DNA from: Sulfuricurvum kujiense DSM 16994
GTDB lineage: Bacteria > Campylobacterota > Campylobacteria > Campylobacterales > Sulfurimonadaceae
Length of the DNA: 64,000 nt
Assembly (NCBI RefSeq): GCF_000183725.1
Contig: NC_014762.1
Location: 1-64,000, forward strand
Reading direction: 5' to 3'
The position numbers were made by a program, and so were the translations under genes. Each line of letters starts with the position of its first letter. The first letter of the stretch is position 1. The notes under the pieces were generated by a model. The model ran no database searches. It saw nothing but the letters and a program-made list of their open reading frames with translations, and was not told where the DNA came from. Of this stretch, positions 18,880-28,261 are shown piece by piece.

Positions 18880-21708
18880 TTATTTTTTAGCCGGTTTGTT
18901 ATGAGGGAGAAAGTCACGGAAGTCTTTGATGTAAATCGCATTGATCCCCTGTCCCAGTTCATGAATATCGGCATCCAGCCGCAGCCACCGGTTAAGCGAA
19001 TATTGGATTAAAACGCTGGAGACGGTATCATTTTTGTAAAGGACTCTCAAGTCTTTATTGAGACGCGCGCCCACTTCAAATCCCATCCCCCCCTCGGCGG
19101 TGGTAAGAATGTTCATCGTATCGATCTGAAGTTTCGTCGCTCCGTTGATCAACCCTTTAAGTCCGGCTCCCAGCATAAAATTGGTCGCATCGGCCCGAAC
19201 GGTTGATGTGGAGCTGTCTCCGCCTGAAACCGTATTGGCCGGTCCGCCGAAGAGAAGATAGCTCATAATGTCGTTTTGACTCATCACCGGATCGGAGCTG
19301 AAGAGGAAAATCGGCGAATCGAGGGTATGGGTGACGTAGATAAGTATTTTGTTGTAATCGACCTCATGCCCGATCGTAATGTTGAGATACGGGTTAAGGG
19401 GAACATCACCGCCGAAATAGATTTCGGAATGCTTGATATCAAACGATTTGCCCGCACTCACTGCCGTTCCGGAGGGAATCGTGATCATTCCTAAAATCTG
19501 TACCGGACCCGTCGGCTCTTTCCAAAGGGTTAGATCGGGATCAAGACGCAAATCGAGTTCTTTGGTTTTGAAACGGATCGGTTGTGCAGCCGTAACACGA
19601 AGATTCATGGAGAGTTTTGCACTGCTCGGAGGGCGAACGTCTTGGACAATGATGATATCATCGTCCATTACTTTGAACTCCTGAAACGGCAAATAGGTGA
19701 TGGTCGCGTCCAAAATATTCACTACCCCGCTCAGAGTTTGATTTGCCTGTGCATCACGCACAAAGGTCATATCGGCAGAGGCATGAGCCAACCTCTCGGG
19801 TCCTTGATAGCTGAAACGATCCGAGTGCAGCCGCAGGGCAGCGCTCAGATCCGAATTCACCGTTCCGCTTAGAAACAGCGTATCAAATATCCAGAACTCA
19901 TCGATAGTGACTCCCCCCGCGGAGTTGATATGCAGATGCGACGTTTTATCGGTAGTAATCGGATGGTTGGCAATTTCCAGTCGGTAATTTTCGACCGTTA
20001 TATTCCCGTCACGATACGCCAATCTAACCCTGCCGTCCGTCCCTCCGTAGGCGCGCTGCGAGTCAAGTACGGCGGCATACCACGGTATCTCGATATCGCT
20101 TTGGATACTGAGGGTATCGGAAAGCGTAATACGGGTTTTGGTTCGCATTTCCGCATCGTAATATTCCCCCTTGTGCAATTCGATGGGACGAAGCTCCGAG
20201 GCGGTGGCAAACACGGAGGGGGTGAAAGTATCGATATCGATACGGGTTTGGGTCGGTGCCAATAAGCCGCTTACATTAAAAAAAGTCCCCAGATAGTTGC
20301 CGGAACCTTTGAGTTTCTCCCTCTGCATGACAGCTGAAAAGCTCAGAGCATCTCCTGAAAGATTCAACCGTGTGGCATTGGCCTCATTGTTCAACGAAAT
20401 GCTCAAATGTTCCGGAGGCTTATGCGCCCAGTTTTTCCACAGCGGCGCATCTCCGGGGAGGGTGAGATTTCCGTCCAATACGCGATAGCCGTTTCGGGAA
20501 GAAAAAATTCCTCTAAAGAGGGCATCCTCATGCGACGCATCGACCGTCCCTTTTAACGAATCACTACTGAGCAGATACGATCCCTCACCGTTAAGCTCAA
20601 ATGAGCCTGAGCGGAGTGCGCCCGGCAATGAGGGGATAAATCGGAGGTTTTTATGGGTACTTCTGAGCTTCCAGCTGAAACGTTCATAATCTTTTGAAGC
20701 GAGAGCAAGGGTACTTCCATCGAGGGTAAGCGTGCCCGAAAGACCGTTGGTATCGTCACTGAACGCTCCGTGCAGTGTATTGGAGGGGAGGGGATGATTT
20801 GAGGTGATAATGCCGTCAAACTCGGTTGTCGTTTTCCCTTCCAACGCATACCGAAGATGGTGTTTTGTCTTCATAGAGTCACTGCCGCGTATCAGGGTAT
20901 ACAGGGCATCAATATCCAAATAGTCGTTTTCATAGATATATCGGAAATCGAGGGAAATTGCTTTGGCTTGCACGGCAGGGTCTTGTTTGGATTGCAACGC
21001 AGCGATTGTCGTGCGTAAAATCGCTTTTTCATTTGAGAGTTCTTTTATCTCGATACGCAAACTTCTCGGCAATGTTGTAAAACGTCCGCTGTAAGGAGCT
21101 AGCTCAGCTGAATTCGGATAGATATCTGCCATACCCCTGATCGAATTTTGATGTACGGTTCCGCTGATCGCTCCGCTGGCATAACGGGATTTAAAAGTTG
21201 CGTTCAACGAAGAAAAATTAATCACATCCCCGTCATACGTTCCGTTTTTCCCATGCAGATCGAGTTCTACGGAATAGGAGCTGATCAATTGCAGATTGGT
21301 AACCGTAACGTCGCGCAGTTTAAATGTCGGAAACGGCCAGATTGAAGTGCCGTCGCTTTTAAAATCATCAAGCTGTAGCCGTAATCCGTCGATTTGAACC
21401 GAATCGATCGTATGCTCCCCTTCCAATATTTTGACAAGGTTGTATTTTAGAACAAACGTTTTAGCTCTCGCGTTATCGGTGCGGAGGTTATGAAGGGTAA
21501 ATCCATCCAGAAGCGACCCCTCCGCATGGGTATAACGGATACCGAGCGGCTTTAAAAAATAGGTATTGACGATTTCGAGTCCGTCAGGACGAAAAGCGAT
21601 GTAGAGAAGTGCCGAAGCAGCTAATAGTGAACTGTAGAGGAGAAAATGGGCCGTTACGAACAGGTGTTTGAACCACTTGCGCCACGGAAGAGACCAAAAC
21701 CGCTTCAA
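18880..21708 (-). CDS. tamB: Translocation and assembly module subunit TamB (DUF490)
   Basis: Large inner-membrane-anchored protein spanning the periplasm; with TamA or BamA it helps insert outer-membrane proteins or move phospholipids. The 942-residue product has one N-terminal helix (about 17-40), a long beta-rich AsmA-like repeat region, and the conserved DUF490 C-terminus (about 600-942) with IYVTHTLDSPIFLFSSDP, MSYLLFG and YSLNRWLRLDADI. Shorter than the about 1260-residue E. coli protein but usual for the phylum. The start overlaps the tamA stop by 4 bases. Confidence 0.88.
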   Translation of the reverse strand: MKRFWSLPWRKWFKHLFVTAHFLLYSSLLAASALLYIAFRPDGLEIVNTYFLKPLGIRYTHAEGSLLDGFTLHNLRTDNARAKTFVLKYNLVKILEGEHTIDSVQIDGLRLQLDDFKSDGTSIWPFPTFKLRDVTVTNLQLISSYSVELDLHGKNGTYDGDVINFSSLNATFKSRYASGAISGTVHQNSIRGMADIYPNSAELAPYSGRFTTLPRSLRIEIKELSNEKAILRTTIAALQSKQDPAVQAKAISLDFRYIYENDYLDIDALYTLIRGSDSMKTKHHLRYALEGKTTTEFDGIITSNHPLPSNTLHGAFSDDTNGLSGTLTLDGSTLALASKDYERFSWKLRSTHKNLRFIPSLPGALRSGSFELNGEGSYLLSSDSLKGTVDASHEDALFRGIFSSRNGYRVLDGNLTLPGDAPLWKNWAHKPPEHLSISLNNEANATRLNLSGDALSFSAVMQREKLKGSGNYLGTFFNVSGLLAPTQTRIDIDTFTPSVFATASELRPIELHKGEYYDAEMRTKTRITLSDTLSIQSDIEIPWYAAVLDSQRAYGGTDGRVRLAYRDGNITVENYRLEIANHPITTDKTSHLHINSAGGVTIDEFWIFDTLFLSGTVNSDLSAALRLHSDRFSYQGPERLAHASADMTFVRDAQANQTLSGVVNILDATITYLPFQEFKVMDDDIIIVQDVRPPSSAKLSMNLRVTAAQPIRFKTKELDLRLDPDLTLWKEPTGPVQILGMITIPSGTAVSAGKSFDIKHSEIYFGGDVPLNPYLNITIGHEVDYNKILIYVTHTLDSPIFLFSSDPVMSQNDIMSYLLFGGPANTVSGGDSSTSTVRADATNFMLGAGLKGLINGATKLQIDTMNILTTAEGGMGFEVGARLNKDLRVLYKNDTVSSVLIQYSLNRWLRLDADIHELGQGINAIYIKDFRDFLPHNKPAKK

Positions 21709-23399
21709 AACAACTCTCCGATTCGAAAATGGATGGCGTATTGGGATGTATCTTCCGGGTCAAATCCGAAATCGATCGCAACCGGACCGATCGGAGTGAC
21801 ATAACGAAATCCTGCCCCTACCCCAAGATAACCGTCTTTGGCATAATCGGGAACAGTATTTTGGGAGGCGAACGTCACGTCGGTAAACAGCACTCCGCGA
21901 AACTCCTGATAGATGGGGAAGCGGTATTCAAACGCTCCTTCGGTCAAAGAAGAAAACCCGATCGGATCGCCGTCGAAGTTTTTAGGACCCAAGTCACGAT
22001 AGGTGTAGGCACGGTTGGAGTTCATCCCCCCGGCATAAAATCGGTACGATGAGGGAACCGCCCCGTCGTATACGTGTAACGTCCCCCATTTGAGTTTGGC
22101 ACCGAAAACATGCTCGTCGATACTCGTGATGTAGGCGGCGGAGAGGAGGGTTTTGAAATAACTGGCGTCCGATAACTGCGGCGTGTAGAGCGAACCCATA
22201 AAGTTGGCATTGAGCCAATACCCTTTGGTCGGTTCAAGCGGCTTATCCCGCGTATCGTAGTTAAGCTCCCCGATCGGCGAAATGAGGGAGAGTTTATTGT
22301 CGGGAAACGTTGCTATGTCTTTACTGTCATATGTTTTTACCTGATCGAATAAAAATCCCATCATCGCCGATGCGGGGGTGTCTTGGTACTTCGCCGTCAG
22401 TTTTTGGTAGGTACTCTCCGTCTTATACCCGTCAAATATCTCATTTTTATATCCGACATCTACCCCCAAAAGCCCCCGGTTTTGAAGCGGAAGTCCGAAC
22501 GATCCGGCAGCTTCCTGCTTGATCTGCGAATAGCGAAAATCCAATCCGAGAGTTTTAAGATCACCGAAAAAATTGCGGTGTTTGAGTCCTGTTTGTGCCG
22601 CAAATCCCTGGTCGCTGCTGTATCCGAAACCGGCGGTAAAACGGATCGGACGTTCCGCTTCTTCAATATTGAGAGAGATCGGAACAACACTACCGTTACG
22701 CTCATTGTCGTTGATGATAACGCGGCTGATCCCCTCTTGGGCATACAATGCTTCATAGCTGAGTTTGATCGCTTCGACACTGTACGGGTCTCCCTCGTTA
22801 AACCGTAACATCGAAGCGGTGAGATTTCCGTCGATATTGGAAGTCGATTCGACACTGACTTTCCCGAACGTACACGCCTCCCCCGGCGTAGCTTCGAACA
22901 GTAGATAGGCACGGTTTGTTTCGATGTCGACCCAGGCTTTGGTATTGAACTGCGCATTGCAATAGCCCGCTTCACCGTAGCGTTTTTTTATCAACGATTT
23001 TGACTCGGAAAATTCCTCCTGATCAAACAGCTCATCGGTATGAAGCGAAACAGCCGATTTTATATCCAACGGACTGTTGATCTGGACAGTGCCGACGAGG
23101 ATTGGATCATTCTCCTGAATTTTGAAGAGAACGCCGTTCTCATTCGTCTCCGACGTCACGCGGGCGTGATAAAATCCTTTTGATTTATAAAAACTGCTCA
23201 ACGCCGAAACGCTTTGAGAGATTGCGATCGGCTCGATGGAGGGCTGATCTTCCCACACCTCGATGCCGTAGGGTTTACGCAATCCTAAAACGCCGAAAAG
23301 TTTATCGGAAGAAATTTTCTCATTGCCGCTGAACGTGATTGGAAGGGGGGTACTCATCAATGCAGTACAGAACAACGCTATAACGATACCGTACCGCAT
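21705..23399 (-). CDS. tamA: Outer-membrane assembly factor TamA (Omp85 family)
   Basis: A 564-residue Omp85 protein: signal peptide about 1-20, three POTRA domains (about 20-245), and a 16-stranded barrel with RFTAGFGYSSDQGF at its start, the lid-lock type motif GGMNSNRAYTYRDLGP (the VRGF/Y equivalent is NRAY) and a C-terminus HFRIGELF ending in F. GGGGGTGG precedes the ATG. It sits 24 bases behind cobC on the same strand, so read-through from the B12 operon is possible, and is coupled to tamB. Confidence 0.88.
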   Translation of the reverse strand: MRYGIVIALFCTALMSTPLPITFSGNEKISSDKLFGVLGLRKPYGIEVWEDQPSIEPIAISQSVSALSSFYKSKGFYHARVTSETNENGVLFKIQENDPILVGTVQINSPLDIKSAVSLHTDELFDQEEFSESKSLIKKRYGEAGYCNAQFNTKAWVDIETNRAYLLFEATPGEACTFGKVSVESTSNIDGNLTASMLRFNEGDPYSVEAIKLSYEALYAQEGISRVIINDNERNGSVVPISLNIEEAERPIRFTAGFGYSSDQGFAAQTGLKHRNFFGDLKTLGLDFRYSQIKQEAAGSFGLPLQNRGLLGVDVGYKNEIFDGYKTESTYQKLTAKYQDTPASAMMGFLFDQVKTYDSKDIATFPDNKLSLISPIGELNYDTRDKPLEPTKGYWLNANFMGSLYTPQLSDASYFKTLLSAAYITSIDEHVFGAKLKWGTLHVYDGAVPSSYRFYAGGMNSNRAYTYRDLGPKNFDGDPIGFSSLTEGAFEYRFPIYQEFRGVLFTDVTFASQNTVPDYAKDGYLGVGAGFRYVTPIGPVAIDFGFDPEDTSQYAIHFRIGELF

Positions 23400-23423
23400 C
23401 CACCCCCCTTAATATAGTTGACT

Positions 23424-23927
23424 CTATTTTACCGTAACAATTGTATACTCTAGGTAAGCGAGTCTCTTAATAGGAGCGTTTAAAAGAGAGAGGATTTCGG
23501 CTATTGTCCCCCCGTGGGCGCAGACCAAAATATTTTTCTCAAAGGGAAGTTCGTCCAAAAATGAGGTTAGTCGTCCCCGAAATTCGGTACTCGACTCGTC
23601 ACATACAAAATCGTGCCATTGCTCTTGCGATTCTAAAAAACGGGGATTATATACTTCCATCCCCTCAATCTCTGTAAAATTTTTTCCCTCGAATTGTTCT
23701 TTAAAACGTACTTCCCGCAAGCGTTCATCGGTTTGAAAATCTCCATATCCCAGCTGTTTGAGCGTTTGGGTACAGCGGCTCAGATCGGAGGAGTAGACCG
23801 CATCGTACATCTGCGGTAGGATAATCGGGGCAAACAGCTCAGTATCGATGGGAAGATCGGTGTGTCCGATATACCGCCCGTGAAATTCTGTCGATAGAGC
23901 CGCATGGCGTAACAGTGTTAGCGACAT
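23424..23927 (-). CDS. cobC: Histidine phosphatase, probable alpha-ribazole phosphatase CobC
   Basis: Removes the 5'-phosphate from alpha-ribazole phosphate or adenosylcobalamin-5'-phosphate, the last step of the nucleotide loop. I start at ATG 23927 (MSLTLLRHA, 167 residues), because it overlaps cobS by 10 bases like the other junctions; the longer frame to 24110 reads antisense-like basic residues. The phosphohistidine is H8 in LLRHA and the second histidine is in CAHGGTI (about 133-139). It is the last gene of the cobalamin operon. Substrate is inferred from context. Confidence 0.82.
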   Translation of the reverse strand: MSLTLLRHAALSTEFHGRYIGHTDLPIDTELFAPIILPQMYDAVYSSDLSRCTQTLKQLGYGDFQTDERLREVRFKEQFEGKNFTEIEGMEVYNPRFLESQEQWHDFVCDESSTEFRGRLTSFLDELPFEKNILVCAHGGTIAEILSLLNAPIKRLAYLEYTIVTVK

Positions 23928-24664
23928 GTTAGCAGTGCCGTAATGATCAATACCAGTTCCGAGCCCTCCAGCGACATCCCCAGCACATCGCCGTTGATAA
24001 AGCCGAGCGATCTTTTGGTTAGAAATGAGAGAAGTAACGCAGTGAGTACCCCTGCGACGAAGAGGGGTAAAAAATTCACCGAGAGGAGATAAAAGCCTAG
24101 AGCGCCGCACAAAAGTATCAGCAGTATCAGAGGGACAACGCGGAGATTTTCATGCAGCCGCGTCACAAACGACGAGCGAAATTCGTACGTGCGGATCAAT
24201 ACCAGAAGCGAAAGACGGCTGATAAGGGCTATCGCGATAAAGGGGAGAAACAGATGATGCATCAGGAGTGTCGAGAGGGCGGCGATTTTGAGGAGGGTAA
24301 AACTCACGCCATATAAGACCCCCATTGCCCCGACGGTGGGATCTTTGATGATTTCATAGGGATCTTTTCCGCTGTGGGCGGCGTGCACCGCATCGGCGAC
24401 GTCGATCACCGCTTCGGTGTGGATAAACCCGTAGAGCACCATGTAAATCACGGCGGCGATAATCGCCCCAAGCCACCCAAGCGACTCTAATACACTAAAT
24501 ACCCCTATTGAAAGAGATGCCAAAAGAACTCCGACAAACGGGAGGCTCAGGAGCATCGATTTGAGGACGCGCGGATGGGAGAGGTCATCGTCCGCGTTGA
24601 AGCGGATGGGGAGCAGGGTAAAGTAGCTCAGGGCAAATTTTACCCCCAAGATGATTTTATTCAC
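23918..24664 (-). CDS. cobS: Adenosylcobinamide-GDP ribazoletransferase CobS
   Basis: Inner-membrane enzyme that joins adenosylcobinamide-GDP to alpha-ribazole (phosphate), completing cobalamin. 248 residues with about six membrane helices and the CobS motif TEAVIDVADAVHAAHSGKDPYEIIKDPTVGAMGV (about 88-121), which carries the conserved aspartates. It overlaps the Cys-rich gene by 8 bases upstream and cobC by 10 bases downstream. Confidence 0.94.
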   Translation of the reverse strand: MNKIILGVKFALSYFTLLPIRFNADDDLSHPRVLKSMLLSLPFVGVLLASLSIGVFSVLESLGWLGAIIAAVIYMVLYGFIHTEAVIDVADAVHAAHSGKDPYEIIKDPTVGAMGVLYGVSFTLLKIAALSTLLMHHLFLPFIAIALISRLSLLVLIRTYEFRSSFVTRLHENLRVVPLILLILLCGALGFYLLSVNFLPLFVAGVLTALLLSFLTKRSLGFINGDVLGMSLEGSELVLIITALLTCR

Positions 24665-25079
24665 TCGGCACCTCTTTCATGATTTTGAGCCAGTCGCGAT
24701 CGAACACTTTTTTGATATAGCTCTCGCGGTGGGGGACGATACACCCGGCGCAGTTTTGGTGGATAGCCGACTCGCTCACATAGCGGTCGCCGTCGGGGCT
24801 TTCGATAGAGCAGGTGCTGAAGAGGATTTTTCTCTCTTCGACCGCGAACCCCGCATCGCTAAACCGAAAATTGGGACAGGCGCAGAGGTAGCAGTTGAGC
24901 TCCTCTGTGTCGTGGCACTTTTTATTCTCCGCATAAAGGGGGCAGAAATCCGGCTCGTTTTTGACCATGTTCTCGAACCGGAAATACTCGATCACCTCGT
25001 CGTCACTGAGGCGGGTGAGCTTCTCCATGATTGCGGCGTGTTTGGCCGCATGGGCGTCGAACCATTGTTTATAGGACAT
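24657..25079 (-). CDS. Cysteine-rich small-domain protein in cobalamin operon
   Basis: A 140-residue soluble protein with eight cysteines: C46, C55, C63, C66, C68, C90, C110 and C113. The stretches NCYLCACPNF and NCAGCIVPHR match the pattern I know as the cysteine-rich small domain (Pfam PF04071, family recall), commonly found near cobalamin genes and thought to bind metal. N-terminal 40 residues are helical. It overlaps cobQ by 11 bases and cobS by 8. A role in cobalt or Fe-S handling, or in stabilising a B12 enzyme, is only an inference. Confidence 0.75.
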   Translation of the reverse strand: MSYKQWFDAHAAKHAAIMEKLTRLSDDEVIEYFRFENMVKNEPDFCPLYAENKKCHDTEELNCYLCACPNFRFSDAGFAVEERKILFSTCSIESPDGDRYVSESAIHQNCAGCIVPHRESYIKKVFDRDWLKIMKEVPSE

Positions 25080-26409
25080 GTTCCAAAATCCTCTCCATAT
25101 CGATTTCGTCTCTCATCGTCGCGATGAAATCACCCACCGTTTTTTGCTTGTACTCCTCAAACGCTTCGTCCTCGAACAGTCCGTGAACAAACGTCCCTTT
25201 GATGTGACCCTTCTCATACCACAGCGGATATTTGCCACTCACCCCGTGATGAATCTCGAATCCCCGAACCGTTTTCCCGAAGATCGAATATTCCCCCTTT
25301 GTGAGCACTTTCTCTTTTTGAAACACGATGGCGTCGTCGATAAACCCGAGAGCTTCTTCGCGACTCGGTTCTGGGGTCTCGACACACTCCTCGTCGATGA
25401 TTTCAGTGAACATCATCTGATATCCGCCGCAGATGCCGAGTATCTCTTTCTCTCTTTTTTGGATCGCATCGAACAGCCCCGTCTTTTTGAGCCACCGCAG
25501 ATCCTCGATGACCCGTTTGCTCCCGGGGAGGATAACGCAATCGAAACTCTCCAGCGCCACGTTGGAGGTGATGAACTCGACGAAGATACTCTCATCGGCG
25601 ATGAGGGGTTCGAAATCGTTGTAGTTGCTCATCGTCGGATAGGCGATGATCCCGATCTTTTGTGCGGGGTGGGGTTTGTTTTGGATGAAGTTTTTGAGGC
25701 TCTGGGAGTCTTCGAATCCGAGGTTGAGGGGGAGATAGGGGAGGACGCCGAGTACGGGTATGCCGAACCGCTCCTCGATAATCGTCACCCCCTCATCAAA
25801 CAGGCTCCGATCGCCGCGGAATTTGTTGATGATGACGCCGATGACGTTCTTTCGTAAAGCTTCGGGGAGGAGGTTGTAGACCCCCCAGATCGAGGCGAAT
25901 ACGCCCCCCCTTTCGATATCGGCGACGAGGATAATCTTCGTATTGTACTTTTGCGCGATATAGATATTGGAGAGGTCTTTGTCCATCAGGTTCAGCTCGA
26001 CGGGGCTCCCCGCCCCCTCGCAAACGAGGCACTCATACCGCTCACTCAGATACTCAAAACACTCGTTTACGGCGGGCTTTAACTGATCGAGGTCGCGGTA
26101 GTACTCCCGCACCTCTTTATCCTCCACGACGCGCCCTTTCACGATCAATGAGGCGCTGTTGCCGTGCCCCGATTTCAACAGTACCGGATTGAGATGGTAG
26201 CTCGTCGGAATCCCCAACACCTCCGCCTGAAAATACTGGGCGACGGCGATTTCAGACCCGTCGTCGCAGACGCGGGAGTTGTTGGAGACGTTTTGGGCTT
26301 TGAACACCCCGACGTTGATCCCCCGCTCCTGCAAAAGTCTGCCGATCACAAAGGTGAGGGTTGATTTTCCCGCATCGGAGGAGGTGCCGAAAATAGAGAT
26401 CGATCTCAT
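25069..26409 (-). CDS. cobQ: Cobyric acid synthase CobQ
   Basis: Amidates adenosylcobyrinic acid a,c-diamide at positions b, d, e and g using glutamine and ATP. The 446-residue reading starts at ATG 26409 (MRSISIFGTSSDAGKST); the frame extends to 26460 but the ATG overlaps cbiB by 4 bases. P-loop at 8-17, the dethiobiotin-synthetase-like domain, and a C-terminal class I glutaminase-like domain with the nucleophile C in ILGICGGYQMMF and the histidine in EIHHGVSG. A little shorter than the usual 480-500 residues. Confidence 0.95.
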   Translation of the reverse strand: MRSISIFGTSSDAGKSTLTFVIGRLLQERGINVGVFKAQNVSNNSRVCDDGSEIAVAQYFQAEVLGIPTSYHLNPVLLKSGHGNSASLIVKGRVVEDKEVREYYRDLDQLKPAVNECFEYLSERYECLVCEGAGSPVELNLMDKDLSNIYIAQKYNTKIILVADIERGGVFASIWGVYNLLPEALRKNVIGVIINKFRGDRSLFDEGVTIIEERFGIPVLGVLPYLPLNLGFEDSQSLKNFIQNKPHPAQKIGIIAYPTMSNYNDFEPLIADESIFVEFITSNVALESFDCVILPGSKRVIEDLRWLKKTGLFDAIQKREKEILGICGGYQMMFTEIIDEECVETPEPSREEALGFIDDAIVFQKEKVLTKGEYSIFGKTVRGFEIHHGVSGKYPLWYEKGHIKGTFVHGLFEDEAFEEYKQKTVGDFIATMRDEIDMERILEHVL

Positions 26410-27269
26410 GCGTAAACCCCCGCCGCCAAAAGTAGTATCACAAGGGTATCGAGTTTCCACTGAAGAGCCAATGCGCTTCGGACATCGCCGTCGGTGATCT
26501 CCCGCTTCCCCTCGCCGAAATAGGGCTTGTTTTTGATCGTGCCGAAATACGACGTCGGCCCCCCGAGCGACACATAGAGCGAGAGTGCCATCGCCGCGAT
26601 CGGATATCCCGCATTGGGGCTTTCATGCTGTGCGCCGTAATGCCATGTCTTTTTGAGGGCGCTGAGCTTGCCGAAAAAGGTGAGGATGATCACCGCCGTA
26701 ATACGGGAGGGGAGGTAATTGAGGAGATCGTCCAAACGGGCGCTCACCTTGCCGAATTTCTCGTAGCGCTCGTTGCGGTATCCCACCATCGAATCGAGGG
26801 TATTGACCGCTTTATAGAGAAACAGTCCCACCAAACCAAACACTAACAGATAAAATAGCGGGGCGATCACCCCATCGCTCAGATTTTCGGCGTAGGTCTC
26901 GATCGCGGCCTTGTTGATCTCGCTCTCGCTCAGGTTTTGGGTGTCGCGGCTCACAAGGTAGCGGATGCTAGAAGGGTCACTCAGGACGTTGTTCACACTC
27001 TCGTAGAGCATCTTCCCCGCGATCCCCGTCGAGGCGATGATCCCCAATATCCACGGGTTGCCGATCAAGGTGATCGGAGTGACGATGGCTAACACTGCGG
27101 CTAACAGCCAAAACACGAGCCAAAATCCGCGCAGGATACTGTCACGATAGAACCTCTTTTGAAACGCAGTGATGAAATCGCCCATGAGGACAATGGGGTG
27201 GCGGATAAAGGGGAACTCACCAAAGAGGCGGTCGGTGATGTAAGCTATTAGAGCTACTCCAAAGAACAT
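26406..27269 (-). CDS. cbiB: Adenosylcobinamide-phosphate synthase CbiB
   Basis: Membrane enzyme joining adenosylcobyric acid to aminopropanol phosphate (or ethanolamine phosphate). 287 residues with several helices and family motifs ITDRLFGEFPFIRHPIVLMG (about 11-30), ETYAENLSDGVIAPLFY and HYGAQHESPNAGYPIAAMA. The start overlaps the CobD gene by 16 bases. Called CobD in aerobic-pathway nomenclature; I use cbiB to keep it apart from the aminotransferase-fold gene next door. Confidence 0.94.
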   Translation of the reverse strand: MFFGVALIAYITDRLFGEFPFIRHPIVLMGDFITAFQKRFYRDSILRGFWLVFWLLAAVLAIVTPITLIGNPWILGIIASTGIAGKMLYESVNNVLSDPSSIRYLVSRDTQNLSESEINKAAIETYAENLSDGVIAPLFYLLVFGLVGLFLYKAVNTLDSMVGYRNERYEKFGKVSARLDDLLNYLPSRITAVIILTFFGKLSALKKTWHYGAQHESPNAGYPIAAMALSLYVSLGGPTSYFGTIKNKPYFGEGKREITDGDVRSALALQWKLDTLVILLLAAGVYA

Positions 27270-28261
27270 AGAGCCCCCTCAAACCGCTTCAACGCCTCCA
27301 ACTCTTTGACCGCGATCCGCACCGTTCGCTCATCCAAAAAGTCAAAGTTAGAACAATCACGCACCATAATGCGGTACGGAAGAAGTTTTTCCTGAAACGC
27401 CTTCGCTGAGATTGAAGCAAGTCGGACGAGGAAAAAGTTCGCATCGCTCTCAAACACCTCCTCAAACAGAGGAGAGTTGTCGAGGATCGTTTTCAGATAC
27501 GTTTTTGCTTCGGCATTGAGGGCATGGGATCGCACTCGAAACGGTTCATCCGCCAAAGCGGTGATGAGAAAATGGCCATCAAGCGCCGAGATTTTCCACA
27601 GCGGCTCTTTGGTTTTAAGGGCGGCGATATTCTCACACGACGAGAGGACAATTCCGACCCTTACACCCGCGCATCCGTAAAACTTCGTCTGCGATTTTAA
27701 AACGTAGAGTTTGTCATACGTTTGAAGGTAGCGGGTTGCCGATTCGCCCCCGCAAAACTCCAGAAACGATTCGTCGATGAGGATCGTGCAGTCTCTGGCC
27801 ATCCACCGCTTCATCAGCGTTTCGATCCCATAATACTGTCCGTCAGGGGTGGAGGGGTTGACGAAGACGACGAGGGAGTTCTCCTCGACTTCCGCATCCA
27901 TCGATTCAAATCGGTCGATGAGGGCAATCTTTTTCCCATAGAGAGTGGCGGCCTTTTTGTACTCCAGATAAGCGGGAGAGTAGATCGTGCAGGTCGGATG
28001 ATCGAAAAAGCGCATTAGAGAGAAAATCGCCGAGCTTCCTCCGTTAAAGAGTTCCATCTCATCACACTTCACACGATAATGGCGGGCTAACGCCTCCGTT
28101 AGCTCCCCATAGCTCGGGTAGGCGTTGAGGAGGACACCGCTAAAATCGACGGAGGGGGTGATGAAGTTGATATTGGAAGAGAGATCACACACCTCGCTCA
28201 CCTCACAGCCACAGTGTGCCGCAAAGCTATTCACATCCCCGCCGTGTCCGTAGGTCGTCAT
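27254..28261 (-). CDS. cobD: Threonine-phosphate (or serine-phosphate) decarboxylase, CobD/CobC family
   Basis: PLP enzyme of the histidinol-phosphate aminotransferase fold that turns L-threonine O-phosphate into (R)-1-aminopropan-2-ol phosphate, the linker for CbiB. 335 residues: N-terminal HGGDVNSFA signature of the family (about 5-14), LSSNINF, the tyrosine and aspartate region TILIDESFLEFC (about 154-165) and the PLP lysine in VLKSQTKFYGCAGVRVG (about 190-206). The Sulfurospirillum homologue decarboxylates serine phosphate for norcobamides, so substrate choice is open. Confidence 0.88.
   Translation of the reverse strand: MTTYGHGGDVNSFAAHCGCEVSEVCDLSSNINFITPSVDFSGVLLNAYPSYGELTEALARHYRVKCDEMELFNGGSSAIFSLMRFFDHPTCTIYSPAYLEYKKAATLYGKKIALIDRFESMDAEVEENSLVVFVNPSTPDGQYYGIETLMKRWMARDCTILIDESFLEFCGGESATRYLQTYDKLYVLKSQTKFYGCAGVRVGIVLSSCENIAALKTKEPLWKISALDGHFLITALADEPFRVRSHALNAEAKTYLKTILDNSPLFEEVFESDANFFLVRLASISAKAFQEKLLPYRIMVRDCSNFDFLDERTVRIAVKELEALKRFEGALCSLE

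Noticed and set aside
24651-25857. Long plus-strand ORFs (158 and 259 residues) opposite cobQ and the Cys-rich gene
   Set aside because: The cobQ region is GC-rich, which opens antisense frames; the minus-strand genes carry clear motifs and overlapping starts.
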